DNA of 64,000 nt from Acinetobacter sp. B51(2017) (GCF_003711395.1 NZ_PJRJ01000017.1:1-64000), one strand, 5' to 3'; shown: positions 53,550 through 64,000, numbered from the stretch's first letter. A program made the numbers and translations. Notes: generated by a model not told the origin, from the letters alone.

Positions 53550-54320
53550 ATGCAACAGGTGGTTAAAATTGAAAAACAGCAGCATGTAGCTGTGGTGACG
53601 ATCCATCGCCCTGAAGCGAAAAATGCCTTAAATACCCAAGTTCGCCAAAGTTTGGCAGAAGCTTTCCGTGATTTAAGTGACGATGCGGACGTACGTGCCA
53701 TTGTATTAACCGGTGGTGAACACGATTTTGCTGCAGGGGCAGATCTCAAAGAACTCGCCAGTGCAGAGCCGATTCAAATGATGCAGCGTCGTACTGAACG
53801 TTATTGGTCTGCCATTTCGCAATGTCCAAAACCGGTGATTGCGGCCGTCAATGGCTATGCGCTCGGTGGCGGCTGTGAACTGGCGATGCATGCTGACATT
53901 ATTATTGCCGGAAAAAGTGCCCATTTCGGTCAACCTGAAGTCAAAGTTGGGGTCATGCCAGGTGCTGGCGGCACGCAGCGTCTGTTTCGTGCCGTAGGTA
54001 AGTTTCATGCTATGCGTATGATCTTAACCGGTTGTTTAGTGCCAGCCGAAGAAGCCTATGCGATGGGTTTAGTGTCGCAGGTCACTGAAGACAGTGAAAC
54101 CATTAATACCGCAGTCAAAATGGCGCAAGGTTTAGCAAAATTGCCACCGATTGCCTTAGAACAAATTAAAGAGGTGGCGTTAATGGCCGAAGATTTGCCA
54201 CTTTCAGCAGGTTTGAGTTTAGAGCGTAAATCTTTCCAACTGCTGTTTGCTTCACAAGATCAAAAAGAAGGCATGCAGGCCTTTATTGAAAAACGTAAAC
54301 CCGCTTATCAAGGACGATAA
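53550..54320 (+). CDS. dcaE: Enoyl-CoA hydratase for dicarboxylyl-CoA
   Basis: 256 residues, crotonase family. FAAGADLKELAS (oxyanion hole 1, about 62), NGYALGGGCELAMHADI (about 100) and FGQPEVKVGVMPGAGGTQRL (about 128), where both catalytic Glu positions of true hydratases are present. It hydrates the 2-enoyl-CoA made by DcaA. Two bases separate it from dcaH, so dcaE-H-F are one operon. Confidence 0.92.
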   Translation: MQQVVKIEKQQHVAVVTIHRPEAKNALNTQVRQSLAEAFRDLSDDADVRAIVLTGGEHDFAAGADLKELASAEPIQMMQRRTERYWSAISQCPKPVIAAVNGYALGGGCELAMHADIIIAGKSAHFGQPEVKVGVMPGAGGTQRLFRAVGKFHAMRMILTGCLVPAEEAYAMGLVSQVTEDSETINTAVKMAQGLAKLPPIALEQIKEVALMAEDLPLSAGLSLERKSFQLLFASQDQKEGMQAFIEKRKPAYQGR

Positions 54321-54322
54321 AC

Positions 54323-55864
54323 ATGAGTCTTCATATTGAGAAAATTGCCGTGATTGGCGTGGGCACCATGGGTGCAGGCATTGCGCAAATTGCCATTCAA
54401 TCAGGACATGAGGTGTGGCTATATGATGCCAAAGCAGGTGCGGCGCAGGAGGCACAGCAAAAACTGAGCCAAACCTTAAAACAATTGGCGGATAAAGGTA
54501 AATTTAGCCATGCCAAAGCTGAGCAAGATTTAGCACGTTTACATATTGCCAATGCGTTGTCTGATTTAAGTGATTGTGATTTAGTGGTTGAAGCGATTAT
54601 TGAAAATCTTGAGATTAAACAAGATTTAATGCTGCAACTAGAACAGGTATTAAAAGCCGATGCAGTGATTGCATCGAATACTTCATCTTTATCCATTACT
54701 GCAATTGCTGCTAAATGTCAGCAACCTGAGCGCGTCGCCGGTTATCATTTCTTTAACCCAGTACCCTTAATGAAAGTGGTAGAAGTGATTCAAGGTTTTT
54801 ACACCCGTGATGATATTGTACAGGCGTTGGTGCAGTTGTCTGAAAAAATGGGCCATCGTCCAGTCGTTGCTAAAGACACCCCAGGATTTATTATTAACCA
54901 TGCAGGGCGTGCTTTTGGGACAGAAGCGTATGCGATTCTATCGGAGCAAGTGGCTGAATTTTATGAGATCGACCGAATTTATCGTGACGGTATTGGCTTT
55001 AAAATGGGTCCATTTGAACTCGGTGACTTAACGGGCATGGATGTTTCCCATCCAGTCAGTGAGTCGATTTATCAGCAGTACTATCATGAGCCGCGTTATC
55101 GCCCGAACATTAATACCCGTCAGCGTTACATTGCTAAGCAACTGGGCCGTAAAACTGGGCAAGGCTTCTATGATTATCGCAGTGGACAAAAACAAGGCGA
55201 TGTCGCGCCTGTCTTTGTCGGTCGCTTAAATGATTATCCAAGTGTTTGGCTTGGTGCAGACTTTGCTCAAGATGCTGAAGAATTAAAGCGCTATCTCAAT
55301 GCACAGCAGATTCGTCTTGACACCCAAGCGCAGCCGCAAGCCAATAGCTTAGTATTATTGGCCTGTTATGGCGAAGATGCCACCACAGCAGCACAGCGCT
55401 ATGCCGTAAATCCAGAGCAAGTGGTGTGTATTGATCTGCTCTATGGCTTAGATAAGCATCGTACCTTAATGCCATCTTTAGTCACGGCACCTCATCTGTT
55501 ACATGCTGCGCATTCGATCTTTAATTTAGATGGTCAAAGCTTAACAGTCATTGAGGAAAGTCTAGGGTTTGTGGCGCAGCGTGTCATGGCAATGATTGTC
55601 AATTTAGGCTGTGATATTGCGCAGCAAAAAATTGCCACAGTGGATGATATCAATGCCGCGGTACGTTTAGGTTTGGGCTATCCATACGGACCAATTGAAT
55701 GGGGCGATGTATTGGGTGGTGAGAAAATTTTAACCATTTTAGAGCGTATTAGTCAGATTAGTCATGATCCACGTTATCGTCCAAGTCCATGGTTACGTCG
55801 CCGTGTGCAACTGGGCTTAAAACTTAACCATCAACCACAACATCAACAAGAACAAGCTGCTTAA
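54323..55864 (+). CDS. dcaH: 3-hydroxyadipyl-CoA dehydrogenase (PaaH/DcaH type)
   Basis: 513 residues with the PaaH arrangement: NAD-binding domain with VIGVGTMGAGIAQIAIQSG (about 9-27), catalytic His in GYHFFNPVPLMKVVEVI (about 139), a first 3HCDH C-terminal domain (about 187-285), a linker domain, and a second copy (about 410-500) with GLGYPYGPIEWGD. It oxidises 3-hydroxyadipyl-CoA to 3-oxoadipyl-CoA. Also close to phenylacetate PaaH; the dca neighbours decide the name. Confidence 0.92.
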   Translation: MSLHIEKIAVIGVGTMGAGIAQIAIQSGHEVWLYDAKAGAAQEAQQKLSQTLKQLADKGKFSHAKAEQDLARLHIANALSDLSDCDLVVEAIIENLEIKQDLMLQLEQVLKADAVIASNTSSLSITAIAAKCQQPERVAGYHFFNPVPLMKVVEVIQGFYTRDDIVQALVQLSEKMGHRPVVAKDTPGFIINHAGRAFGTEAYAILSEQVAEFYEIDRIYRDGIGFKMGPFELGDLTGMDVSHPVSESIYQQYYHEPRYRPNINTRQRYIAKQLGRKTGQGFYDYRSGQKQGDVAPVFVGRLNDYPSVWLGADFAQDAEELKRYLNAQQIRLDTQAQPQANSLVLLACYGEDATTAAQRYAVNPEQVVCIDLLYGLDKHRTLMPSLVTAPHLLHAAHSIFNLDGQSLTVIEESLGFVAQRVMAMIVNLGCDIAQQKIATVDDINAAVRLGLGYPYGPIEWGDVLGGEKILTILERISQISHDPRYRPSPWLRRRVQLGLKLNHQPQHQQEQAA

Positions 55865-55878
55865 TAGGGATATTTAAC

Positions 55879-57087
55879 ATGTTAAATGCATATATTTACG
55901 ATGGATTACGTTCACCATTTGGTCGTCATGGCGGTGCACTTGCACCTGTGCGTGCCGATGACTTAGCTGCATCTGTGATTAAAAGTTTACTCGATAAAAC
56001 CAAAATTCCAGCTCATGAAGTGGAAGATGTCATTCTAGGCAGTACCAACCAAGCTGGTGAAGACAGTCGTAATGTGGCACGTTTTGCGGCCTTGTTGGCG
56101 GGCATGCCAGTGACTGTACCTGGGCAAACCGTTAACCGTTTATGTGCCTCAGGTTTAGGGGCGGTGATTGATTCAGCGCGTGCGATTACCTGTGGTGAAG
56201 GTGATTTATATATTGCCGGTGGTGTGGAAAGTATGACCCGTGCGCCATTTGTGATGGCGAAAACTGAGTCAGCTTTTGGGCGTGATGTGAAAATTTATGA
56301 CACCACGATTGGTACGCGCTTCCCAAATCCAAAATTTACCGCAATTTTTGGTGCACACAGCATGCCAGAAACGGGTGATAACGTCGCGGTAGAATATGGG
56401 ATTAGTCGTGAACAAGCTGATCAATTTGCGGCAGCCTCACAAGCCAAATATCAAGCTGCTAAAGCCGCAGGTTTCTTTGATGGCGAAATCACCCCAATTG
56501 AAGTGCCACAAGGTAAAAAATTGCCGCCTAAACAGGTATTGGAAGATGAGCATCCACGCCCAAGTTCAGACTTTGCCGCATTGCAAAATTTAAAACCATT
56601 ATTTGAAGGAGGGGTGGTCACTGCAGGCAATGCCTCAGGTATTAATGACGGTGCTGCAGCTTTGCTGATTGGCAGTGAGCAAGTGCAACATAAATATGGT
56701 TTAAAACCATTAGCGAAAATTATTTCTGCAGCAGCGGCAGGCATTGAACCTCGTATTATGGGTGCAGGGCCAGTCGATGCGATTAAAAAAGCGGTACAGC
56801 GTGCCAATTTAAGCCTTGATGATATGGATGTCATTGAAATTAATGAAGCCTTCGCTTCACAAGTCTTATCGTGTCTTAAAGGTTTAAATGTCGATTTAAA
56901 TGACCCAAGAGTCAATCCAAATGGTGGTGCAATTGCTGTGGGCCATCCTTTAGGTTGTTCGGGTGCACGTTTAGCGTTGACCACAGCCCGCCACTTACAA
57001 CGTACAGGCAAAAAGTACGCCGTGGTGAGCTTATGTATTGGCCTTGGACAAGGTCTAGCAATGGTACTTGAAAATCAAGCTGCTTAA
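55879..57087 (+). CDS. dcaF: 3-oxoadipyl-CoA thiolase (dca copy)
   Basis: 402 residues, thiolase family. Nucleophilic Cys in TVNRLCASGLGAV (about 90), His in GGAIAVGHPLGCSGAR (about 356), second Cys in LCIGLGQG (about 387). It splits 3-oxoadipyl-CoA and probably longer homologues. It parallels catF at 25163; the residue after the catalytic Cys differs (CASG against CGSS), so the two have separate histories. Followed by a terminator. Confidence 0.93.
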   Translation: MLNAYIYDGLRSPFGRHGGALAPVRADDLAASVIKSLLDKTKIPAHEVEDVILGSTNQAGEDSRNVARFAALLAGMPVTVPGQTVNRLCASGLGAVIDSARAITCGEGDLYIAGGVESMTRAPFVMAKTESAFGRDVKIYDTTIGTRFPNPKFTAIFGAHSMPETGDNVAVEYGISREQADQFAAASQAKYQAAKAAGFFDGEITPIEVPQGKKLPPKQVLEDEHPRPSSDFAALQNLKPLFEGGVVTAGNASGINDGAAALLIGSEQVQHKYGLKPLAKIISAAAAGIEPRIMGAGPVDAIKKAVQRANLSLDDMDVIEINEAFASQVLSCLKGLNVDLNDPRVNPNGGAIAVGHPLGCSGARLALTTARHLQRTGKKYAVVSLCIGLGQGLAMVLENQAA

Positions 57088-57097
57088 ACTCAAAATT

Positions 57098-57122
57098 GCC
57101 ATAGAATTTCGTTTTCTATGGC
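57098..57122 (+). terminator. Terminator of dcaEHF
   Basis: GCCATAGAA (57098-57106) pairs perfectly with TTCTATGGC (57114-57122), with ATTTGTTTT after it, 11 bp past the dcaF stop. Confidence 0.75.
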
Positions 57123-57191
57123 ATTTGTTTTGAATAGTGAAATAAAATGTTATCATTTTCAGCAGTATAATTTTATTTAGGTGAGTCATCG

Positions 57192-58034
57192 ATGCAGACT
57201 GAAGCGCAAGAACCAACAAAAAAAATTAATCTTGATGAGATTCGCCTAGATCCAATTTCCCATATCCACCGCGAAAATAATCCGCAATTTATTGCATCGC
57301 TTGCGCGTGGTTTAGAAATTTTACGTTGTTTTTCAGCAACGAATCAGGTTCTAGGTAATCTTGAACTGTCTACCATGACAGGTCTACCCAAACCCACCAT
57401 TGCCCGTATTACCAATACTTTAGTGTCATTGGGCTATTTAAAGCAGCTTAATAATTCCACCAAATACACCTTGGATATTGGTGTATTGGCCTTAGGTTAT
57501 GCTGCATTGTCGAATATTTCGGCGCGCGTGCATGCACATCCTTTTATGGAAGCGATGGCAGAATATGCTCAAGCTCCTGTGGCGATGGCAACCCGTGATC
57601 GCTTAAATATGATGTATTTAGATGTAGTACAACATGATTTAACCTTAACCATGCGTCGCCCGATTGGCTCAACCTTACCCTTGCATTCAAGTGCCATGGG
57701 GCGTGCCTGTTTAGCTGCAATGGAACACAGCGAACGCAATTTTTTAATGGATGCTTTGGCCAAGCGCCACGGTGATGACTGGCCGCAAATTAAACGTAAT
57801 TTAGAACGCGCTTTCCGTGATTATCAAGATTATGGCTATTGTTTATCGATTGGTGAATGGCATAAGGATGTCAATTCGGTAGCTGTGCCACTGGTACATT
57901 CTAAACACGGTTTATTGGTATTTAACTGTGGTGCGCCAAGTTATTTACTCAGCCAAGAAAAACTAGAAAATGAAATTGGTCCACGCTTGATTCATATGGT
58001 GCACAATATTCAAGAGGCACTAAATATGAGTTAA
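57192..58034 (+). CDS. dcaR: IclR-family regulator of dca genes
   Basis: 280 residues. N-terminal winged helix (about 35-95) with ARGLEILRCFSATNQVLG, then TGLPKPTIARITNTLVSLGY, followed by the IclR effector domain with RPIGSTLPLHSSAMGRACLAA (about 156-176). It belongs with the Acinetobacter PcaU/PobR-type aromatic and dicarboxylate activators. It lies just downstream of dcaF with its own promoter region (105-bp gap). It is the leading candidate to bind palindromes A to D (inference). Half-sites GTGAAAT and ATTTTCA occur before it, but no full site. Confidence 0.85.
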   Translation: MQTEAQEPTKKINLDEIRLDPISHIHRENNPQFIASLARGLEILRCFSATNQVLGNLELSTMTGLPKPTIARITNTLVSLGYLKQLNNSTKYTLDIGVLALGYAALSNISARVHAHPFMEAMAEYAQAPVAMATRDRLNMMYLDVVQHDLTLTMRRPIGSTLPLHSSAMGRACLAAMEHSERNFLMDALAKRHGDDWPQIKRNLERAFRDYQDYGYCLSIGEWHKDVNSVAVPLVHSKHGLLVFNCGAPSYLLSQEKLENEIGPRLIHMVHNIQEALNMS

Positions 58035-58040
58035 GCCAAG

Positions 58041-58067
58041 GCGCCGTGAATACGGCGCTATTTTTTT
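58041..58067 (+). terminator. Terminator of dcaR, shared with the thioesterase
   Basis: GCGCCGT (58041-58047) and ACGGCGC (58052-58058) with a GAAT loop and seven T afterwards. The convergent thioesterase gene ends at 58066. Confidence 0.85.
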
Positions 58068-58512
58068 AAGCTTCATTGGGCTGGGCAACAATTAATAAGG
58101 TTGCTGAACCATACGCATAAATTTTGCCTTCTGCATCGACAATGCGTCCCTCAGAAGTTAATACATTACGACCTGTACGAATCACTTCACCAATGGCGGT
58201 ATAGGTTTGACCGCTTTGCATGCCTTTAAGCATTTTAACATTTAAATCAATGGTGGAAAATTTTACCCCTTTGCCCACGGTGGTATGTACAGCTGCGCCT
58301 GTGGCACTGTCTAAAACTGTGGCGCAAAAGCCACCATGAATGCCTTGTTGTAAATTGAGATGCCGCTCATCGGGTGTCACTTCATATTCAATGTATTGGG
58401 GTTTGACCACGGTTAACCGCATAGGAATAATGTCTGCCATGGCAGAGCCCGGAATTTGACCTTGTTGAATCGCAGTTAAATATTCTAAACCTGTCATTTG
58501 TTGGCTATCCAT
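58066..58512 (-). CDS. PaaI-type hot-dog thioesterase
   Basis: 148 residues, single hot-dog domain. The conserved GIHGGFCATVLDSATGAAV (about 63-81) carries the catalytic Asp of the PaaI/YbgC-like group, and LNVKMLKGMQSG follows. It probably releases CoA from dead-end acyl-CoA intermediates. ATG 58512 follows AAGGACAATAATTG; the TTG at 58515 is unlikely. Divergent from the aldolase gene, with palindromic site C 21 bp upstream of its start. Possibly the DcaC-like function, but I cannot confirm that name. Confidence 0.85.
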   Translation of the reverse strand: MDSQQMTGLEYLTAIQQGQIPGSAMADIIPMRLTVVKPQYIEYEVTPDERHLNLQQGIHGGFCATVLDSATGAAVHTTVGKGVKFSTIDLNVKMLKGMQSGQTYTAIGEVIRTGRNVLTSEGRIVDAEGKIYAYGSATLLIVAQPNEA

Positions 58513-58532
58513 CAATTATTGTCCTTATTTTT

Positions 58533-58549
58533 ATTTCGCTTTGTGAAAT
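58533..58549. promoter_or_regulatory. Palindromic operator site C (thioesterase/aldolase)
   Basis: ATTTCGC-TTT-GTGAAAT, with five paired bases per arm (ATTTC/GAAAT), one mispair and one more pair. 21 bp from the thioesterase ATG and 71 bp from the aldolase ATG, so it could control both. Confidence 0.65.
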
Positions 58550-58619
58550 TATATTCTGTTTTATTTAAAATATGCTATAACAATAAAACACAATAATAAC
58601 CAGCGTCAAGGATTACGCG

Positions 58620-59375
58620 ATGACAATAAAACATCAGGTGAGCTCAGTTGAGTGGCAAGCACGTTGTGAATTAGCGGCACTGTATCGGGTGATTGCTTAT
58701 TATAAAATGACTGATTTAATTGACACCCATATTAGCTATCGTTTACCTGATCAACCCGACCATTTTTTGATTAATCAATATGGGGTGGCATTTGAAAAAA
58801 TGACTGCTTCAACTTTGGTCAAAATTGATCACGATGGGCAGACTGTTGCAGCTTATGATCAAGATAAACCGGTCAATCAAGCCGGCTTTGTCATTCATTC
58901 AGCAATTCATCATGCGCGTCCAGAAATTGATTGTGTGATTCATACCCATACCGCAGATGGCATTGCAATTTCAGCGCAAAAGCAAGGGCTGTTACCCATC
59001 TCGCAGCACGCGCTTAAATTTTATGACCAATTGGCTTATCACAGTTATGAGGGTATTGCCTTATCCACCGATGAACGTGAGCGTTTAGTCGCAGATTTAG
59101 GCAATAAACGTGCCATGATATTACGTAATCATGGTTTGTTAGCTGTGGGGGAGACGATTGCACGGGCTTTTCACGAAATTTATTTTTTAGAACGTGCCTG
59201 CCAAGCACAAGTCAAAGCCTTAAGTGGCGGCAGTGAATTGTATTATCCAGAGGTCGAAGTCTGTGAAAAAACCGCGCAGCAGTTTGCCAGTCCCTTGATT
59301 GAACCAATTTTACAGCGTGCTTGGCAAGCAGCATTGTCACTGATCGCCGAGCAGCAGGAGGATTATAGTCAATGA
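58620..59375 (+). CDS. Class II aldolase/adducin-family protein
   Basis: 251 residues. The zinc-binding HxH motif is in DCVIHTHTADGIAIS (about 105-119) and a third His in LRNHGLLAVG (about 178), so the metal site looks complete. Family members cleave or epimerise sugar phosphates, but some act as decarboxylases or lyases on acidic substrates. ILRNHGLL and the length fit bacterial adducin-like proteins. It overlaps the next gene by four bases (ATGA). Its real substrate within an acyl-CoA gene set is unclear. Confidence 0.82.
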   Translation: MTIKHQVSSVEWQARCELAALYRVIAYYKMTDLIDTHISYRLPDQPDHFLINQYGVAFEKMTASTLVKIDHDGQTVAAYDQDKPVNQAGFVIHSAIHHARPEIDCVIHTHTADGIAISAQKQGLLPISQHALKFYDQLAYHSYEGIALSTDERERLVADLGNKRAMILRNHGLLAVGETIARAFHEIYFLERACQAQVKALSGGSELYYPEVEVCEKTAQQFASPLIEPILQRAWQAALSLIAEQQEDYSQ

Positions 59376-60295
59376 TTCTGATCGCCAGCAGCCGACCTGA
59401 GGTCGAGAAAATTTTAATAAAAGTATTTGAAAAATATGCACCTGAGATACCGATTACCACACCCAATACGCCACAAGCGTTGCAGGCACGTACCGCTGCT
59501 TGTTGGTTTCCAGATCTCGCGCAGCTAAAGCAATTACCTCAATTACAGTTGTTACATTCGATTGCCGCTGGGGTGGAACATTTAGATTTAGCCCAGTTAC
59601 ATGCACCTTATCGGGTATGTCGGGTGTTGGATCAAGTCCATCAGCAAGGCATGCTGGATTATCTACTTTGGGGTGTGTTGTATTTTCAGCGTGCCTTTAA
59701 CCATTATTTTGACCAAGCCCAACAGCGCATTTGGCAACAACATCGCCAGCGTAGCCGTCAAGAGTTATGTATTGGCGTCATGGGATTAGGGCATATGGGA
59801 GCATTTGTGGCACAGGCTTTAGCAGACTTGGGCTATCAAGTGCGTGGTTGGTCAAATTCTACTAAGCAACTATTAAATGTACAGAGTTTTGTAGGGCGAA
59901 ATCAGCAAGCAAAGTTTTTAGCAGACTGCGACATTTTAATTAATTTATTGCCACTCACTGATGCGACCTATGCTCTTTTTGATCAGCAATTGTTTCAGCA
60001 GCTAAAAAAAGGTGCAGCTTTCATTCATTGTGGTCGTGGCCAGCATTTAGTTGAGCAAGATCTGCTTACTGCCCTTGATACAGGTCAATTATCAGGTGCA
60101 ATTTTAGATGTGTTTGAACATGAACCTTTAGCTCCAACACATTCCTATTGGCAGCATCCTAAAATTGTGGTGACACCGCATATTGCCTCCCATGCACCTA
60201 TGTCCGCCGTGTTAAAACAGATCATCGACAATGATTTTCGGCTGCAATCTGGACAAGATTTACGTCACGAAGTTGACCTAACACGCGGTTATTAA
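59372..60295 (+). CDS. D-2-hydroxyacid dehydrogenase (GhrA/glyoxylate-hydroxypyruvate reductase type)
   Basis: 307 residues. NAD motif GVMGLGHMGAFVAQALADLG (about 133-152), catalytic Arg in HCGRGQHL (about 227), Glu in FEHEPL (about 250-254) and His in VTPHIASHAP (about 272). All three catalytic residues are in place. It reduces a 2-oxo acid or oxidises a 2-hydroxy acid with NAD(P). Overlap with the aldolase gene suggests that the two act on linked substrates. Confidence 0.86.
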   Translation: MILIASSRPEVEKILIKVFEKYAPEIPITTPNTPQALQARTAACWFPDLAQLKQLPQLQLLHSIAAGVEHLDLAQLHAPYRVCRVLDQVHQQGMLDYLLWGVLYFQRAFNHYFDQAQQRIWQQHRQRSRQELCIGVMGLGHMGAFVAQALADLGYQVRGWSNSTKQLLNVQSFVGRNQQAKFLADCDILINLLPLTDATYALFDQQLFQQLKKGAAFIHCGRGQHLVEQDLLTALDTGQLSGAILDVFEHEPLAPTHSYWQHPKIVVTPHIASHAPMSAVLKQIIDNDFRLQSGQDLRHEVDLTRGY

Positions 60296-60331
60296 ACATA
60301 AAAAAACAGAAACATATATATAGGCATGATC

Positions 60332-62091
<1,760 letters not shown>

Positions 62092-62183
62092 TTCTGAAAA
62101 CTAGCATAATTTTTTTCACAGCAATTTCTAGAGAAAAGGCTAGATTTTTTTGAAGCAAGACACTATAGTATTTTTAGAATTAA

Positions 62184-62200
62184 ATTTCGTTGTACGAAAC
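62184..62200. promoter_or_regulatory. Palindromic operator site D (acyl-CoA dehydrogenase)
   Basis: ATTTCGT-TGT-ACGAAAC, perfect TTTCGT/ACGAAA arms and a 3-base spacer, 52 bp before the ATG at 62253. Same design as sites A to C. Confidence 0.65.
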
Positions 62201-62252
62201 TAAATAACAGAAAACCCAATAACAACAATGACAGACGCCAAAGGATTTAGCG

Positions 62253-64000
62253 ATGCGACCATACCAAGCACCTTTAAAAGATATGCAGTTTGTACTTAAT
62301 GATGTACTGAAAATTGAACAGCTGTATCAAGATTTGCCTCAATATCAAGATAAAGTTTCACAAGATCTGTTTGCTCAATATTTACAAGTGGCTGCTGATT
62401 TTTGTCAAAATGAATTATTACCTTTAAATGCCATTGGTGATCAGGAAGGTTGCCGTTTGGAAAATGGCGTGGTGACAACGCCTACGGGTTTTAAAGCGGC
62501 TTATCAACAGTATGTTGCATTAGGCTTTCCATCGCTAACGGGTGATGAACAATATGGTGGACAAGGTTTTCCTACCTTGCTCCGCATTGCGATGTCGGAA
62601 ATGATTACCGCCACCAACTGGTCATGGGGCATGTATCCAGGCTTGGCGCATGGTGCAATGCGTACTTTAGAACATCATGGCAGCGAAGAGCAAAAGCAAA
62701 AGTTCTTGGTTCCGCTCTTAGAAGGACGTTGGACAGGCACGATGTGTTTAACAGAGTCACATGCAGGTTCGGATCTCGGTTTAATTCGTACCAAAGCTGT
62801 TCCACAAGCGGATGGCAGTTATGCGATTAGTGGCGAAAAAATCTTTATTTCAGCAGGTGATCATGATTTAGCTGAAAATATTGTGCATATTGTATTGGCA
62901 CGTTTGCCAGATGCACCTAAAGGCACCAAAGGAATTTCGTTATTTATTGTGCCAAAATTTAAGCTAGATGAACACGGTCAAGTGGCACAGCCCAATGGCG
63001 TGATCTGTAGTGCGCTCGAACATAAGATGGGAATTCATGGTAATGCCACATGTGTTTTAAACTTTGATCAAGCCACAGGCTATTTAATTGGGCCTGAAAA
63101 CCGTGGCTTAAATTGTATGTTTACCTTTATGAACTCAGCGCGTATTGGAACAGCCATTCAAGGTTTGGCGGCAGCGGAATCAGCTTACCAGGGCGCATTA
63201 AAATATGCCAAAGAACGTTTAGCCATGCGTGCCTTAACGGGACCTGAACGTCCTGATCTAGCTGCAGATCCGATTATTGTGCATCCTGCGGTACGTAATA
63301 TGCTGTTAACCCAAAAGGTCTTTGCTGAAGGCTCACGCGCGTTGGCTTATTACTTGGCCAGCTATGCTGATTTAGCCGAAGCCTCGAGTAGTGACAGTGA
63401 AAAACAACAAGCAGAAGATCGATTAGCGTTGCTAACCCCAATTGCCAAAGCTTTTATGACCGAAACAGGTTTAGAGGCTACTAAACACGGTATGCAAATT
63501 TTTGGTGGGCATGGCTATATTGCCGAGCATGGTATGGAACAAGTAATGCGTGATGCGCGTATCGCGTGTTTGTACGAGGGCACTACAGAAATTCAAGCCA
63601 TTGATTTATTGGCACGTAAAGTTTTAGGTTCGCAATTGGCCTTGTTACATCCAATGACCGATGAGATTCAAGCCTTTATCCAAAATCATCAACAGCACAC
63701 TCAATTTGCTACTCAGTTTAAGCAACTTGGTGATTTAGTTAGTCAATGGCTAGAGTTAACTCAGTTTGTTGAACAACAGGCCAAGACCTCAGCCAATGAG
63801 ATTGGTGCGGCTTCAGTCGATTACTTATATTTCTCAGGTTATGTGGTGTTTGCTTATTTATGGCTCAAAATGGCATTAGTTGCAGCCGATAAAGCACAAG
63901 ATAGCCAAGATCCATTTTATGTAGCCAAAATAAAAACCAGCCAATTCTATTTTGAACGTATTTTACCGCGTACTTTAACCCATCGTGGCAACATCGTGGC
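62253..64000 (+). CDS. Large acyl-CoA dehydrogenase (DmdC-like), cut by right edge
   Basis: The frame runs from ATG 62253 (after AAGGATTTAGCG) to the end of the window, about 582 residues, nearly the full ~590-600 of this family. It starts MRPYQAPLKDMQFVLNDVL, the N-terminal extension typical of large bacterial acyl-CoA dehydrogenases. TMCLTESHAGSDLGLIRTK (about 166) binds flavin, FGGHGYIAEHGMEQVMRDAR and CLYEGTTEIQAIDL (about 434-447) hold the catalytic Glu, and the C-terminal domain ends FYFERILPRTLTHRGN. Similar enzymes act on 3-methylmercaptopropionyl-CoA or fatty acyl-CoA; substrate unknown here. Confidence 0.88.
   Translation, partial: MRPYQAPLKDMQFVLNDVLKIEQLYQDLPQYQDKVSQDLFAQYLQVAADFCQNELLPLNAIGDQEGCRLENGVVTTPTGFKAAYQQYVALGFPSLTGDEQYGGQGFPTLLRIAMSEMITATNWSWGMYPGLAHGAMRTLEHHGSEEQKQKFLVPLLEGRWTGTMCLTESHAGSDLGLIRTKAVPQADGSYAISGEKIFISAGDHDLAENIVHIVLARLPDAPKGTKGISLFIVPKFKLDEHGQVAQPNGVICSALEHKMGIHGNATCVLNFDQATGYLIGPENRGLNCMFTFMNSARIGTAIQGLAAAESAYQGALKYAKERLAMRALTGPERPDLAADPIIVHPAVRNMLLTQKVFAEGSRALAYYLASYADLAEASSSDSEKQQAEDRLALLTPIAKAFMTETGLEATKHGMQIFGGHGYIAEHGMEQVMRDARIACLYEGTTEIQAIDLLARKVLGSQLALLHPMTDEIQAFIQNHQQHTQFATQFKQLGDLVSQWLELTQFVEQQAKTSANEIGAASVDYLYFSGYVVFAYLWLKMALVAADKAQDSQDPFYVAKIKTSQFYFERILPRTLTHRGNIV

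Noticed and set aside
56451..57011. 186-codon minus-strand frame opposite dcaF
   Set aside because: Long antisense frames are common opposite thiolase genes because of codon bias; the sense protein has all catalytic residues.

Overview
The window looks like Acinetobacter. The gene set is the one known from that genus: a GntR-prpB-prpC-acnD methylcitrate operon, the ben/cat benzoate-catechol genes with a CatM/BenM-type LysR regulator, dca (dicarboxylic acid) genes with a DcaP porin, an mms valine operon, and a Rep_3 replication initiator with 22-bp-phased iterons. Base composition is AT-rich, with A/T-heavy intergenic DNA. I found no rRNA, tRNA or CRISPR array.

Layout. 1-0.6 kb: end of an IS982-type insertion sequence and a frameshifted small gene. 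0.66-6.1 kb: methylcitrate operon under a GntR regulator. 6.3-10.2 kb: TetR regulator, thiolase and acyl-CoA ligase. 10.3-11.9 kb: small lipoprotein and an Fsr-type efflux pump. 12.0-16.65 kb: a complete low-copy plasmid backbone, with parB, parA, two perfect tandem-repeat arrays, three DnaA boxes, four origin iterons, rep, and twelve further iterons downstream of rep. 16.65-24.2 kb: LysR regulator and the valine/isobutyrate operon mmsA-mmsB-acs-acd-hibch. 24.3-35.5 kb: one long catBCA-benABCDE-catIJFD operon, with catM divergent and a benK-like transporter (35.6-38.1 kb). 38.3-40.9 kb: cold-shock gene, an MFS transporter and a TetR regulator. 40.9-46.5 kb: an unassigned CoA-dependent pathway (two SDRs, MaoC hydratase, TesB thioesterase, CaiB CoA-transferase, zinc alcohol dehydrogenase). 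46.5-58.0 kb: small secreted protein, MFS, dcaP-J-I-K-A, divergent dcaE-H-F and IclR-type dcaR. 58.1-64.0 kb: thioesterase, class II aldolase, 2-hydroxyacid dehydrogenase, PaaG-like crotonase, flavin monooxygenase, and a large acyl-CoA dehydrogenase running off the right edge.

How it fits together. MmsA turns valine carbon into propionyl-CoA, which the prp operon converts to pyruvate and succinate. Benzoate and dicarboxylates both pass through 3-oxoadipyl-CoA, handled by separate cat and dca copies of the CoA-transferase and thiolase, and give succinyl-CoA plus acetyl-CoA. The window is therefore a block of peripheral catabolism placed around a plasmid-type origin, and I infer a megaplasmid/chromid, or a plasmid integrated in a chromosome.

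Most notable signals: (1) the P1-like split iteron arrangement (4 upstream and 12 downstream of rep, in opposite orientations); (2) a 17-bp palindrome NTTTCRY-N3-RYGAAAN found upstream of four separate acyl-CoA operons between 44 and 62 kb, which suggests one regulon joining the dca genes to the unassigned pathway; (3) stem-loops at several junctions of the long cat-ben operon; (4) 13-bp TTTCGCAGCGAAA palindromes on both sides of parAB. Start codons were chosen by Shine-Dalgarno position where several were possible. All functions are read from sequence motifs and memory of families, without searches.
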